Shown: in pieces, positions 48,801 through 57,375 of the stretch
Position numbering within the stretch: position 1 is the stretch's first letter
How the letters are laid out: each line of letters begins with the position of its first letter
NCBI GenBank assembly: GCA_958496175.1
Contig: OY292278.1
Coordinates: forward strand, 23,126,001 to 23,190,000
DNA from: Sisyra terminalis
Taxonomy: Eukaryota; Arthropoda; Insecta; Neuroptera; Sisyridae
Direction of reading: 5' to 3'
Length of the DNA: 64,000 nucleotides
Notes under the pieces: generated by a model
What the model saw: only the letters and a program-made list of their open reading frames with translations
Databases searched by the model: none
What the model was told of the DNA's origin: nothing
Position numbers and translations under genes: made by a program

Positions 48801-50486
48801 CTCAGTTTACCCTATAAATTGGATATTAGTCGGTCAAACCGTTCTCGAGATATGATGAAAAACATGCATTTGAGAAAAACGGGCTTAAAGTTTCAAGGAC
48901 AACTAAAATTATAAGGATTTCTAAAGCTTTGTAGCGACTGTATCTTTATAACGACTCCAAGCTTGAAAAAAATCACTTCATCACGATATTTTAGAAATGT
49001 TAGTGAAGAAATAGATGCCACGAAAAAAAAAAACTACCCATCATACGGGAGAACCCCCTTAAATTAACAAAAATTAGTTTGGTATTATAAAATTCTGTTT
49101 TTTTTTTATTCATTATTGGTACCGCTATTAAAATATTTGTTCAGTGTTATATATTTCCTATGCAAGGCTAGAATTTTTTCAGATTTTTCGAAAGGGAATT
49201 CCATAGTAGAAAAACAAATAGAAACCAATTGACATATGAGCCACTTAAAGCCAAAGTGATGTAAATCGTATTATTGCAATCCGGAGGTGTAATAACTTTT
49301 ATTCAAATAGCTACCGAAAAATTCCACGAACTAAATGTTTTTGGCCTGCTATCTATCGGCATAATAATGAGATTTTGATTTACTTCACTTTTCCAATAAA
49401 CTGTTAATTATCAAATGAGTCGTAATTACTTATAAAAGCGGAAAATTCAAATTCAAAATTATGCTTTAAGAGGCTCTTTTTTGGCAAAAATCAATTGAAA
49501 TTGAGATCCAAAACGTCCAGAATTTTGGTATTTTAATGGTACCTACTTACTTACAAAGTATAATCAAAATATCTTTCCGGGGTCGAACCACCATGCTTAT
49601 AACCCTTATTATTTTTTTCTTTACAATGTAAAATCTTTAATTATTCAACAGTTTGTATCTCTGATTTTCATTCAAACATAGATATATAGAAAATTACCTC
49701 GATTTATGTAGCTAGTTCCAGTGTTTTCGTTACTGATTCGTGAAATTAGCGCTAAGTGGATGTTAAACTTTTCATAATGTATCGTTTTGATATCAACATA
49801 GCCAAACATGCACTTTTCAAGCCAATCCTGGGCATTAACTCCATAGCGTAAGAACACCAGGTAAAGGCGTCTATTCCAGAAAAACCGATTATCGACAGTA
49901 GAAGTTTTGTGGCGTCGTTGAGCACACAACGTTAAATCAAATCGCAATGGTTTTTGATCTTTATTGGATCGAGAACTTTCGCCTTCGTAGACATCAGCGG
50001 GACCTAGTCGCTCTCGTGAAAAATAAAAATGGCTGTTTGAGAGAAACTTGCGTAATTCCTGGACAATATTTGGGGTCTCACGATTAGTTTGTAGGGGTAC
50101 AGGTTTAACTCCTTCGATTTTGAAGATCACATCGTAATGTATTTGACCAATGGACAAACATTGCGTTATGATGATTAAAAAGGATAAAAAGTTTCCATCT
50201 TAAAAGAAAAGAAAGTAAAACGTATTTTTCGAGTCTACTTCAACCGGTTCAACTTACTGGAATTAATCTGAAGAATTCCCAGGCAGCCAAAACCGTCAAC
50301 TATTTTCCGGTAGTACGATTGAATTTGAATAAATTCTTCCATAGTAATTTCTGTTACTACGCTTGACTCGAAAAGGAGAACACGCTTTGTTGCACTGTCT
50401 ACCATAACGATACTGTATGGTTCACCTCGTAAGTTTTTCTCAAAAATTTTGTACGCGTGAAGAGTCGAAGTTGTTGATTTTAACAT
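39592..50486 (-). CDS. Synj-like: Synaptojanin-like protein, nested antisense in unc-5 intron (complete, 8 exons)
   Basis: Exons (descending): 50486-50258, 50198-49698, 43125-42843 (5' edge uncertain), 42786-42484, 41287-41033, 40976-40496, 40444-39917, 39864-39592 (TAG). Phases agree at all seven junctions (1,1,2,2,2,0,0) and the total is 950 codons plus stop. Domain order is that of synaptojanin: Sac (about 1-480), inositol-polyphosphate 5-phosphatase (about 520-850), RRM-like DUF1866 (about 865-950). Active synaptojanins dephosphorylate phosphoinositides at 4/5 positions during clathrin-coat shedding at synapses. Here the Sac CX5R(T) motif is kept (CYDCLERT), but the 5-phosphatase catalytic motifs are lost. 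The start is the first ATG of the open exon, eleven residues before YKIFEKN, which matches the usual N-terminus. The proline-rich tail is absent. Open frame and consistent splicing argue against a pseudogene; a diverged paralogue is the best reading. Transcription is unproven. Confidence 0.85.
39917..40444 (-). CDS. Synj-like: Synaptojanin-like exon 7 (5-phosphatase domain, C half, motifs broken)
   Basis: It follows a 51-bp intron. It reads LSRRNEQCRLILSKLSFS, FFFGCLNYYIDANNERA, SEKCPGYIGRILW and YYGRAETKLAENNNPI. Aligned with active 5-phosphatases, GDFNYR has become GCLNYY, PAWTDR has become PGYIGR, and SDHRPV has become ENNNPI, so the catalytic Asp and the Asp-His pair are gone although the flanking scaffold is well kept. 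The exon ends TATAAT/GCAAGT, a GC-type donor, phase 0. Confidence 0.9.
40496..40976 (-). CDS. Synj-like: Synaptojanin-like exon 6 (5-phosphatase domain, N half)
   Basis: It follows a 56-bp intron. It reads KVQVGIGTYNANGNE (family GTWNVNG), CDIYAVGFQNIVPL, then WSTQIEQVLS where active enzymes have the metal-binding Glu (WxxELQ), so Glu is replaced by Gln. KGAVAIRFSF and FCFICAHLSDGYTE follow, keeping the catalytic-site His of the (S/A)H(L/F) motif. The donor is CAGAG/GTAAAC, phase 0. Confidence 0.88.
41033..41287 (-). CDS. Synj-like: Synaptojanin-like exon 5 (end of Sac domain)
   Basis: The acceptor TTCTTGAAG with one base completes a Lys codon. It reads FRLCFKHMWLRNASELNSIF, equivalent to the family's F..MW..NGD.ISKIY segment, and continues through MHSVTDLLMKNTFLPS to the linker before the 5-phosphatase domain. 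The donor is CCAA/GTAAGA, phase 2. Confidence 0.82.
41484..41548 (+). repeat. Two tandem copies of a 33-bp unit
   Basis: GGTCTAAAAAATCGACCTTT with TCTTAATAGA occurs twice head to tail (about 41484 and 41522), differing at one base, directly outside the left arm of the long inverted repeat. Confidence 0.75.
41549..42365. repeat. Very long inverted repeat (about 400-bp arms) in synaptojanin-like intron 4
   Basis: Left arm about 41549-41926, right arm about 41944-42365, loop about 17 bp. Matching words include AATATTATTCAGG, AAGAGGTCAATCATCGCAAT, ACTTATAGGAAATTGAATGT and TTTTTTGATAAAT against their inverses. Identity looks roughly 80 percent. The whole repeat lies inside the 1.2-kb intron 41288-42483, so it would be transcribed with the gene as a hairpin. 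No coding, and no terminal motif of a known family was recognised. Confidence 0.85.
42484..42786 (-). CDS. Synj-like: Synaptojanin-like exon 4 (Sac CX5R active-site loop)
   Basis: It follows a 56-bp intron. It encodes SEVVFFAYDYCKDCNKSKG, then FLYHNGVRKQQCSIIRTNCY leading into DCLERTN, the Sac phosphatase signature CX5R(T). The family norm is CxDCLDRTN; here the second Asp is Glu. The SFIGLSILLKQITAL helix follows. The donor is GAAAA/GTAAGT, phase 2. Confidence 0.88.
42843..43125 (-). CDS. Synj-like: Synaptojanin-like exon 3 (Sac catalytic core, 5' boundary uncertain)
   Basis: Contains FDRFEVTQQAFEKHIRLLQQ and RYGDIAIVSLLCSN, matching the Sac block before the CX5R loop. The AG before 43125 is the only upstream acceptor seen that keeps phase 1 with exon 2, but its pyrimidine tract is poor. 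The open frame extends to about 43159 and beyond. With this start, the family's NDDG...ETEQ segment is missing, and the RGSVPxFWEQ motif reads RRRNNIIIPND. A small undetected exon between 43160 and 49690 is possible. The donor is AAA/GTACGT, phase 2. Confidence 0.7.
43641..43857. mobile_element. hAT-type MITE in synaptojanin-like intron 2
   Basis: The left end CATGGGTCGGCAACCTGCGG and the right end AAGGTTGCTGACCCATG are inverted. Flanks GTCTATAT (43633-43640) and GTCTACAT (43858-43865) form an 8-bp target duplication with one mismatch. The inside repeats GCGGCCCGC three times. Confidence 0.7.
44191..44438. mobile_element. Fold-back MITE with about 85-bp arms and hammerhead-like motifs
   Basis: The left arm AATTTAGTTATTTTCATAGG and the right arm end CTCTGAAAACAACTAAATT are inverted over about 85 bp. 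The right arm (+ strand) has TTGATATA, stem GTCCC-GAAA-GGCGAC and GAAACGTGGTACG (44328-44362). The left arm has a weaker version on the minus strand (about 44265-44325). It lies in intron 2 of the synaptojanin-like gene. Confidence 0.6.
44328..44362 (+). ncRNA. Degenerate hammerhead-like motif
   Basis: Stem II GTCCC/GGCGAC closed by a GAAA loop and followed by GAAAC is very like known hammerheads, but the CUGAUGA box has become UUGAUAUA, so catalysis is unlikely. Confidence 0.35.
45147..45374. mobile_element. pogo/Tigger-like MITE
   Basis: The ends CAGTATAATCTCACTAATCC and GGATTAGTGAGATTACACTG are inverted, with TA on both sides (45145-45146 and 45375-45376), the target preferred by Tc1/mariner/pogo elements. 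228 bp; internal CATCCTCCGG resembles a subterminal repeat. No transposase. Confidence 0.68.
47372..48040 (+). pseudogene. Jockey-like LINE reverse transcriptase fragment
   Basis: Conceptual fragments read ALMAEENNPAEASNKLQRSL, then after a stop WADKWKITINEKKSVHVTF and VKYLGMYLDRRLTW, then in another frame KYGKLDWLIGHKSQLSIENK and IIKPIWTYGVELCGTASNST with FQSKVLRTVIGAPWYINN. This is the C-terminal (thumb) end of a jockey-clade reverse transcriptase. It is 5'-truncated, with a frameshift near 47640 and a stop near 47458; it lies in intron 2 of the synaptojanin-like gene, opposite strand. Confidence 0.75.
49698..50198 (-). CDS. Synj-like: Synaptojanin-like exon 2 (Sac N-domain)
   Basis: Acceptor TTCTTTTAAG after a 59-bp intron. 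It reads NGNFLSFLIIITQCLSIGQI, then the well-conserved Sac stretch VDNRFFWNRRLYLVFLRYGV and NAQDWLEKCMFGYVDIKTI, and ends SRISNENTGTSYINRG at a CGAG/GTAATT donor, phase 1. It carries an acidic/basic insertion (VYEGESSRSNKDQKP) between the SHFYFS and FDLTLCAQ strands relative to the usual family length. Confidence 0.88.
50258..50486 (-). CDS. Synj-like: Synaptojanin-like exon 1 (start of Sac domain)
   Basis: Encodes MLKSTTSTLHAYKIFEKN..., then EPYSIVMVDSATKRVLLFES and YYRKIVDGFGCLGILQINS, matching the first strands of the synaptojanin Sac N-domain. The donor is CCA/GTAAGT, phase 1. No TATA box is obvious upstream; the flank on this strand contains TTAGGTTAGTG about 90 bases before the ATG. Confidence 0.85.
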
Positions 50487-50884
50487 TGTGAAATGATAAT
50501 TTTTGATAGCGTAATAATTAAAATGAAATCAATTTATTTGAAATTGCAATTTAATTAACTTAGAATTTGACACTAACCTAACGACTAAAGAAAATACTAC
50601 ACTTTTAACTTACAATTTTGACATTTAAACTTTGACAGTCATAAGTTACAACAGTCATCTGTTGATGTATATTGTTGTACATTGTAACTAGATTTGAATT
50701 CAATTGGCACTTCCTCCGAACTCAATGAAGAAAGTATCCATTCTATAATCGAATGAAAAAATACTGGAACTAGTTTCTGATTTTAAGGTCTTTATTATCG
50801 ATCTCTTTTACCAAACGAACTCAAAATTAGTCTAGGAATGTAAAATTCATCCAGTTGGAAATATCCAGCTAAGTATCACTTGCT

Positions 50885-51290
50885 TGAGTACTGTGGCATT
50901 CTGGTATTAAAAGTAACGAGGAGACATATGAGTTTGCAAGGGCTGCTTCAAACATACTATTAGTGGATCCAAAACCAACTATAGGAATACCGATGTCTAC
51001 AACATTAAATCGAATAGCCATTCAAAATGAGCAAATAAAATCTTGGAATATTTACTCAGAAGACAATATCTTGATGCTAGTGATAAAGAAATCTCTGAAA
51101 CAAAATAATAAAAGACTTTTGCATCTTGGAAGAAAAGATATCAAAATGCTATCAAATCAAAGTTTCAATGGGACACTGCAATTTGAGAAAGCATCTTTAA
51201 ACCAGAGGGAAAAATACTGCAACAAGTGCATTTAGAAAATTCGGTGGGGCAGAGGAACCTTTCTTGCCTCCCATATACTATTTGAGGGCC
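50885..51290 (+). pseudogene. LINE RNase H / C-terminal fragment (I or R1-like)
   Basis: Reads HSGIKSNEETYEFARAASN, the retroelement RNase H signature (HSGI..NE.AD..A..A), then VDPKPTIGIPMSTTLNRI and KSLKQNNKRLLHLGRKDIKM ending in a CNKC zinc-knuckle-like remnant. The flanking GGGCCCAACCTTGACTT segment may continue the 3' end. It is fragmentary, with the family inferred only from these motifs; it sits about 400 bp upstream of the synaptojanin-like start, opposite strand. Confidence 0.55.
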
Positions 51291-51892
51291 CAACCTTGAC
51301 TTAAAGTCATTTCAGATCTCTTGGCCCACTTGAACATGAACTGGAAAATTTACACAAAGATTCATTTCTCTGCTGATATTTTATCAGAAGCTAACCTGAT
51401 TCATTGGAACTAGAAACAAAGCTGGGATCCATAAGTTATCATAAGAAGATCGATCTCTATGTGAATTAAAATTGTTAATGTTATAGTAATAATTACTGAC
51501 GACCCTAAATCACTGCAGGTATAGATTATTTGAAAATGGAAATGAAACGTCATAAAGAAGTCTTCATTAAGTGGTAACATCTGTGCTAGTTATATAAAAT
51601 TTTAGGGAAATTACGCTTCATTTACTTTATAACTATGAACTAAAACACGTAATTTGATAATTTCATGGTAAAACTGAGCTATTTTAGGGTGAAGAAAAAC
51701 AAATTCCCCAGATAGCTCTGCCTTTGCGTGCATTCTTCTTCTTGAAATTCCGAAATACTTTTATGACTCATCACATTACTAACCTTTTTGCGCTATCTAC
51801 AAATGTCACCAACGTGCAGGAACTGAAACTGAAGTTGCAGTATCTAGTATAATATACGATGGAATGCATTTGAATATAGTTTTATTCTAGAC

Positions 51893-52097
51893 CTAATGAT
51901 TCTAAACCCTACTTCAATCGAATCCCAGGGGCTCGGTGAGTCAGTCTCGCGGGTTTGACGGAGATCAAAATACCCCCCCCCCCTCATATGACCTTTGTTT
52001 TGAATTTGGAAAAAAAATATTTTTCCAATTAAGAAAGGTTCGGTGAATGCGCATATGAAACTGATGCCTGTACCTTCAGCAATGATAAGAACCACTG
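51893..52097 (-). mobile_element. hAT-type MITE with perfect 8-bp target duplication
   Basis: Flanked by TTCTAGAC on both sides (51885-51892 and 52098-52105). The right end ATAAGAACCACTG is the inverse of a hAT end; the left end CTAATGATTCTAAACCC is degenerate. It shares GTGAGTCAGTCTCGCGGGTT with 23889-24095 and includes a C13 run. Confidence 0.68.
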
Positions 52098-52105
52098 TTC
52101 TAGAC

Positions 52106-54510
52106 TATCCATTATCTCGGCCAACGTTGTGACCAATACGTTGGTCATAATTATATATAGTATAGTCTATATTATATAAGTATAGTCTTAATTGATAGGT
52201 ATTGGAGTATTGACTCCTGAGTGGTATGGGGTTTTTTAACGCAATAAAATTTTGAGAAAGACAATGATGGAGTAGTACCGACTTCGGCTAATAACCTTCC
52301 AACAAGTGGCTAAATTCACAAATGTCTAGTCCAGTATGTCCCCCAACATTGACTAATGTGGAAAGGAGCTTTAGTGGTGATGGAAAAATAGTGATTTCAA
52401 TCATCAATATTTTTATAGTAAATTTTCCACAAATGGGGTAAATATTAAAAGTGGAAGGATAAAGTCTTTCGTTAAATAATAATTCAAGACGAGGCAATTT
52501 TACCCTTATATGGCTTAAAAGTTTTACTATGAATATTCAAACATTTGAAAGCTTGGAAGATTTCCAACGTTGAAAACGCAAAGTCTTAATATTGGTTTTT
52601 TATAGAGAAGATGTAATATAATTTTGTCGATGACGAAGCCTTTTTACCTCCAGATTAGGGTTAGTTGCTTCTTAGCGTCCCGTCACCATTCCCTCGTCGT
52701 CCCATTTTCGACCAAATCCGATTAAGAGGGCAAAGCTTTCGAAGAAAGCTCGTTCCAAAGAAAACGTAATGCTTTCGTCACATATGAATTCTGATAATTA
52801 AATTTCCGAATCCCCACAACCGCGCCAAAGCTATCGGTTATTAAAAAAAAAAAAAGAAAAAAAAATGAAAACCAACCCTTGTATTTATACTTTCGTAAAA
52901 AACGTAGCAGATGAAAACAATTATTTTCGCGAGCAACAACACGAAATTTCACTCGGTCGCATCAAAGCGTCGTAAACTTTTTCCTCATGTTCGCTACCTT
53001 TTTCGAATGGAAACTATAAAGTAAGTTTATTACGAAACAGACACATACTCGAGAGTACATTCTACCATCCCTTATTCGCTTAAATACGGCAAGCACCTGT
53101 CTACCATTTTAAGGGTGTATTATCATAATACAAATTCCCAAGCTCGTAGCACCGCGTCAAAGGGATTCTTTTCTTTCATACCAAAATAATACCAAAACTG
53201 TTTTTTTCTCTTAATTTTCTCCGGAAAATAAACCCTTGTGTTTTCATCTTTTTTTCTCTTCATTTTAATGGTAGTTTTTTGCAACAATAAACAGATAAAG
53301 GCAAGCTGCTTTGAAATTAGAGGAGAGATAAGATTTTCTATTGGGCGAAGAAAATAGTTTTAGCGACATCTACAAACGTGACACACATTTACATGCAACT
53401 CAACAGCTCCTCGTTTCCAACCACTTAAAAGCTCGTTACAGCTTCGTTCTTTGCATTCGTTTTCAATTCAATTATTGCTTACTATTAACCACAAGAGCTT
53501 AGAGGAAACTTTTCGGTTCAGTTTTCCAAGTTATAATTTGCCAAGAAATATCTTAATTGTTGGAAAAAGTTGAACTAGCGAGCTTTCTCCCCATAACATA
53601 TGGGTGAGGTGAAATTCGGCCTCGTTTCTCTAATGAGTTCCCGCGTGTGCTTTGTGCTTTGCCGTCTTAAGCCGGATTAGTGTCTGCTTTTCTAATTGGC
53701 GAATTCATTTTCACACGTCGAATGAGATTTGAGGGGGTGATGGGGTGAGACGGGGACAGCAAAGACGATGAAATCCGGAGCAGCTTTCGCCGCTCAAATG
53801 TACCTAATTAACATGAACGAATAAGACAAGTCCACCCACGTGCGGGCGCGGAGGGAGATCGAAATCTGCATCGTTATCGTAATCGTGATTATGATGACAA
53901 TTTAACAACAGTGATTTCGTGTGTAATTCGCCTAAAATGGAAATGTTACGTTGGCTAATCCTAGATTTAATTTCGCAATTCTAATATCAGGGTCTCTGAT
54001 GAATATTGCATTGAAGACATCTACATTTGTAACATTGAGGACAATGTTTGTTGGCAAATGTTCTACCACTTCTGTCATGGAAGGTTAAAATTTATGAAAA
54101 GGGTTCAAATACTTAAATTACTTAAATCAAAAGTTAAGTTAATTTAATACTATTTGAACTTGATGCCATTGCTTTCTTTTAATATCAACCTTATAGAATC
54201 TCACAATAACGGTCCAATAAGTAGAAAAGTCGTTAATTAATTTCATGTGTCAGCTTTAATTTTGTTACTGAAAATTGGAACACATCCATCAAATATTGAA
54301 ATATTAATTAATAATGATATGTAATAATCAATACTTTATTGAGTCTCCAAAAATCTCAATACAAGTAACATCCATTATCGTTACCAATTATTGTAAATTA
54401 TAAAAATAATGAAATTGCTCTTCAAACTTCTCCCCATTTTCCTCTAGAAGATTTTACTCTATCTGTACTATTAACGTTCTTATCCATGGTTTATATATTA
54501 TAACTATAAA
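52106..54510. other. unc-5 intron, no gene seen
   Basis: Includes an AT-rich TATAGTATAGTCTATATTA run near 52155 and unique-looking sequence of moderate GC near 53600-53900. No supported feature. Confidence 0.4.
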
Positions 54511-54822
54511 TGAATCTCTTTTTTTGGATATTAAGTATTTGTTTTTTTTTTTATTTAATCTTCGTACAACGTTTCGCTACTTTCGTAGCTTCATCAGGTA
54601 CTGCAACAGACAGTAACAGGTTAATTATTTAATTATACACAATTAACAGATTGAATTAAACTAATGTAAAAATAATCATATTATATCTCAATTACAAAAC
54701 ATCAATTGTTAAATTTAGGTATAATAATTTCGGCATTAATACAACTAGTAATAAAGTAGCGAAGCGTTACAAAGATTAAATAAAAACATCAAGTATTTAA
54801 TATCCAAAAAAAATATTCATTT
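54511..54822. mobile_element. MITE with about 60-70-bp TIRs and hammerhead-like core
   Basis: The left end TGAATCTCTTTTTTTGGATA and right end TATCCAAAAAAAATATTCA are inverted and continue inward through ATTAAGTATTTG and TTTAATCTTCGTACAACG, matched on the right by CGTTACAAAGATTAAATAAA. No coding. Confidence 0.65.
54565..54598 (-). ncRNA. Hammerhead-ribozyme-like core
   Basis: The minus strand reads CTGATGA (54597-54591), a perfect 5-bp stem GCTAC-GAAA-GTAGC, then GAAAC (54575-54571) and a short CGT/ACG stem. This is the canonical CUGAUGA-stem II-GAAAC order; the base after stem III is not the expected U, and stem I is not identified. Confidence 0.45.
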
Positions 54823-54851
54823 ACTGTTATATTATCCACTATTCTATAATA

Positions 54852-55029
54852 CAGCGGTTCCTAACCTTTTTCAGCCGTGGACCCCCAAGGAAATTAAGCA
54901 TAATTTCAAGAACCCCTGAGTGAAAAAGAGGTGCAATTTTCGGACAATATTATATTTTAGTATTCCTTCATTAAATTAAAAAACAAACTTTTTCAAATGG
55001 GACCGCGGACCACAGATTAGCAAACAATG
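54852..55029. mobile_element. hAT-type MITE with perfect 8-bp target duplication
   Basis: The left end CAGCGGTTCCTAACCTTTTT is a hAT-Charlie-like terminus; the right end AGATTAGCAAACAATG is its degenerate inverse. Flanked on both sides by CTATAATA (54844-54851 and 55030-55037). 178 bp, no coding. Confidence 0.7.
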
Positions 55030-55037
55030 CTATAATA

Positions 55038-56980
55038 TATTTTGAACGACTACTGGATTAAACTTGCAAAATCTCTAATCAATTTTCTTTTTTATTCTAT
55101 TGAAATTATGGAAAAAATGAGCAATTACTTCGAACAGACTTATGAAATTCATAATTTTAGCTTTTGAAATTGAAAATCCCAAAAAACTGGGTAAGGAGAT
55201 AAGAATTGCAAATTAAAAGCTCCAAGCAAACAAAAAATTTTGCCGAAAAATCGAAATACTGCTTTGCCTTCTTTGCCTCAATGCCTTTATTATTAGCCCC
55301 CAGAGGTTGAAAGCCTGTAATGTACTTTATTCAAATTCAACAAGCATTTATGCATCGAATTCTGTTTTAAAATGGATTTTGTTAGCACGGTTTTATTTTA
55401 ACACGGTCTAGAAAAAAAAAATGATTCCGTTTTTATACGATTTCATTCGATTTAACCGAAATGTTTTAAGAAATTTAGCTAGAGAATTCTCTTTTCTAAT
55501 TTATTTTTAGAGCTATACGATTATCTTTGTAACGTGTCTTCCGTAAAAATACCAAATTCGGTGTACGCAGAATTATGTAGATGACAGTTGATACGTAAGT
55601 TGAATAAACCTTAGCGAATTTATTTATCCTGTAAATACATTTTTAGGCTGAAACCTCAACCGATAAAAGGTTTAGCATATTTTGGGATGTATTAGTTCCA
55701 GTTCAGGTCCAATGTTAGATTTTCTAACACCTTCAGCGATACATTTCGGATACAACCTTTTCAGATTTTAAAAAATCGATGTATGTAACGACGTATTTAA
55801 AATTTTATTTCACTTCAACCGGGTATCAACTTAACAAAGATCAATTCTCCTTGAATTTAAACAGCGTAATTTAGTGATCTTTGAAAACTTATGGAACGTA
55901 TTTTGAATAATATACGTAACTCAAAGTACACTAATAGTTGTACTGTAGTTTTCACACTACTTTCTTCCGAGTATCTATTGTAATAGTCGCATCTTTTTTA
56001 GCTACGTTCGGCTCTTATTGCATGAAAAATATGCTGATATTGTCTTTTTTAGGGCCAATTAAAATCAAATTTTAAGACTATTTAATTCAGTTTTAATAAT
56101 ATGGCTGATTTTTTTTTATTTAATCATTAGAATAAAATTTAGTGCAGTTAAGAACTTTTTCCTAAACGCACCATTTTTCTATTCGTTCTTTGATATAAGC
56201 TATTTTTCAGGGGTTATTAAGCTATTATTCGCATCAATCCATTTTTCATTGTTTTATATTTCAAAACAATTTAGTGAAATTAACGTATCAACGTTTTCAA
56301 TTCATCAAAAAATCAACAAAAGTTCTCTTTTTCAAAAAAATTATTTCCCCATATAAATGTATTATACGAACGTTTTCAACTCCCCCAATCGACAAAGCTG
56401 TAATTTTCCCGTACCATGTAGTTAGATGAAAAGGCGCCTACCTACACGTAGGTAGTAGATATCTCCCCGAAACGAACAAGCTTTGAGCTAAATAAGCTCA
56501 TTCTTCCAATGTTAAGAGTCTCATATTAAGGGGAAATGGAGTGAGCGGATAAAACCTATCTAAGAAATTCAATCCTCATCCTTATTCAACGTATTTGTGG
56601 CTTTTAAGAAACCGCACATATTCGTGGGGAAGTGAGGCCCATATGGACGGGAATTACACGTAATGTGAGAGCTTTTTCTCAGCCACATAATTAATATTTA
56701 AGCCTTATTAAACATGAGATAGATGTTTGCCTTTGTTCCTTCCTTCTTCTGATTTGCACTCGTTTTATTTTTAAGCGAGTCGAAATGTTGGCGTTGTATT
56801 ATTCAATTTTGGTACGAAATTAGTTTAGGATGTAATTTTCGTGGAGGAAAAATTGCGTGCTAAGAGGTGAAGAAGATGTGAGAGCTTTTAGCGAGGAATT
56901 TTGCATGGAGGGCAATTTGATTGAGATCCGGCTAATCAAAGTATTTGGGAATGAGGTTTTGATTTGTATGTTTGTTACAG
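55038..56980. other. unc-5 intron leading to the Ig2 exon
   Basis: No element recognised. The frame open from 56857 into the Ig2 exon reads through the intron end and is not coding before 56981. Confidence 0.4.
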
Positions 56981-57139
56981 ATTTGAAGAAGCAGTTTGAG
57001 TCGCCACCGTATTCGGTTAATGTGGAATTGAATCAACAGACCGAGTTGCGGTGTTTGCCGCCGGCGGGCGTTCCGCCGCCCAGGGTTTACTGGTTACGGA
57101 ATGGAGTACCTCTGGATACGGCCACAGATGCACCACCCG
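56981..57139 (+). CDS. unc-5: unc-5, exon encoding first half of Ig domain 2
   Basis: Acceptor TTTGTTACAG; the first two bases complete a Tyr codon begun by the T at 12266, giving the family's VAYLKKQFE junction between Ig1 and Ig2. It then reads SPPYSVNVELNQQTELRC and PPAGVPPPRVYWLRNGVPLD, the first strands of UNC5 Ig2 with its first cysteine and core Trp. It ends at an ACCCG/GTAAGA donor, phase 1. That this exon directly follows the one ending at 12266 is inferred from phase and from the continuous family sequence; no exon for the intervening region is missing. Confidence 0.93.
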
Positions 57140-57216
57140 GTAAGATGATCACCTTCCGCACTTATTGCTTTCAACAGAAATTGATTTTTTTTCTATCGTC
57201 TTTTTGTTGGTCTCAG

Positions 57217-57375
57217 GTGGACTTGGAATCGGAACTGGAGCCGGTCTGTTGGTTTCCAGTGATGGACACTTGCTGATTAGTGAAGCACGATTGCAACATG
57301 CTGGAAACTATACTTGCGTCGCAGAAAACACTGCTGCCAAACGTCTCAGTGACGTTGCCGTAATCACCGTTTACG
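57217..57375 (+). CDS. unc-5: unc-5, exon encoding second half of Ig domain 2
   Basis: It follows a 77-bp intron with GTAAGA donor and TTGGTCTCAG acceptor. The split Gly codon gives GGLGIGTGAGLLVSSDGHLL, then the Ig signature HAGNYTCVAENTAAKR, which carries the second Ig cysteine and an N-glycosylation sequon (NYT), ending ...AVITVYG at a TTTACG/GTAAGT donor in phase 1. The next expected exons (thrombospondin type 1 repeats with WSxW motifs) are not seen between here and 64000, so the following intron is at least 6.6 kb. Confidence 0.93.

Larger units (their letters stand above)
43126..49697 (-). other. Large repeat-filled intron 2 of the synaptojanin-like gene
   Basis: About 6.6 kb between exons 2 and 3, in a gene whose other introns (except intron 4) are 51-59 bp. 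It contains a jockey-like LINE fragment, a hAT MITE, a pogo-like MITE and a hammerhead-carrying fold-back element, listed separately. I see no clear coding exon in it. Confidence 0.65.
12267..56980 (+). other. 44.7 kb unc-5 intron between Ig1 and Ig2 exons
   Basis: Defined by the GTAAGT donor at 12267 and the TTGTTACAG acceptor ending at 56980, with matching phase 1. It hosts the antisense synaptojanin-like gene (39592-50486) and most of the transposons listed here. No other unc-5-like exon is visible in it on the + strand. Confidence 0.85.

Noticed and set aside
49130..49160. Minus-strand NTEQIF as the missing ETEQ exon of the Sac domain
   Set aside because: Stop codons lie two codons upstream and three downstream, and the phase does not fit exon 2.
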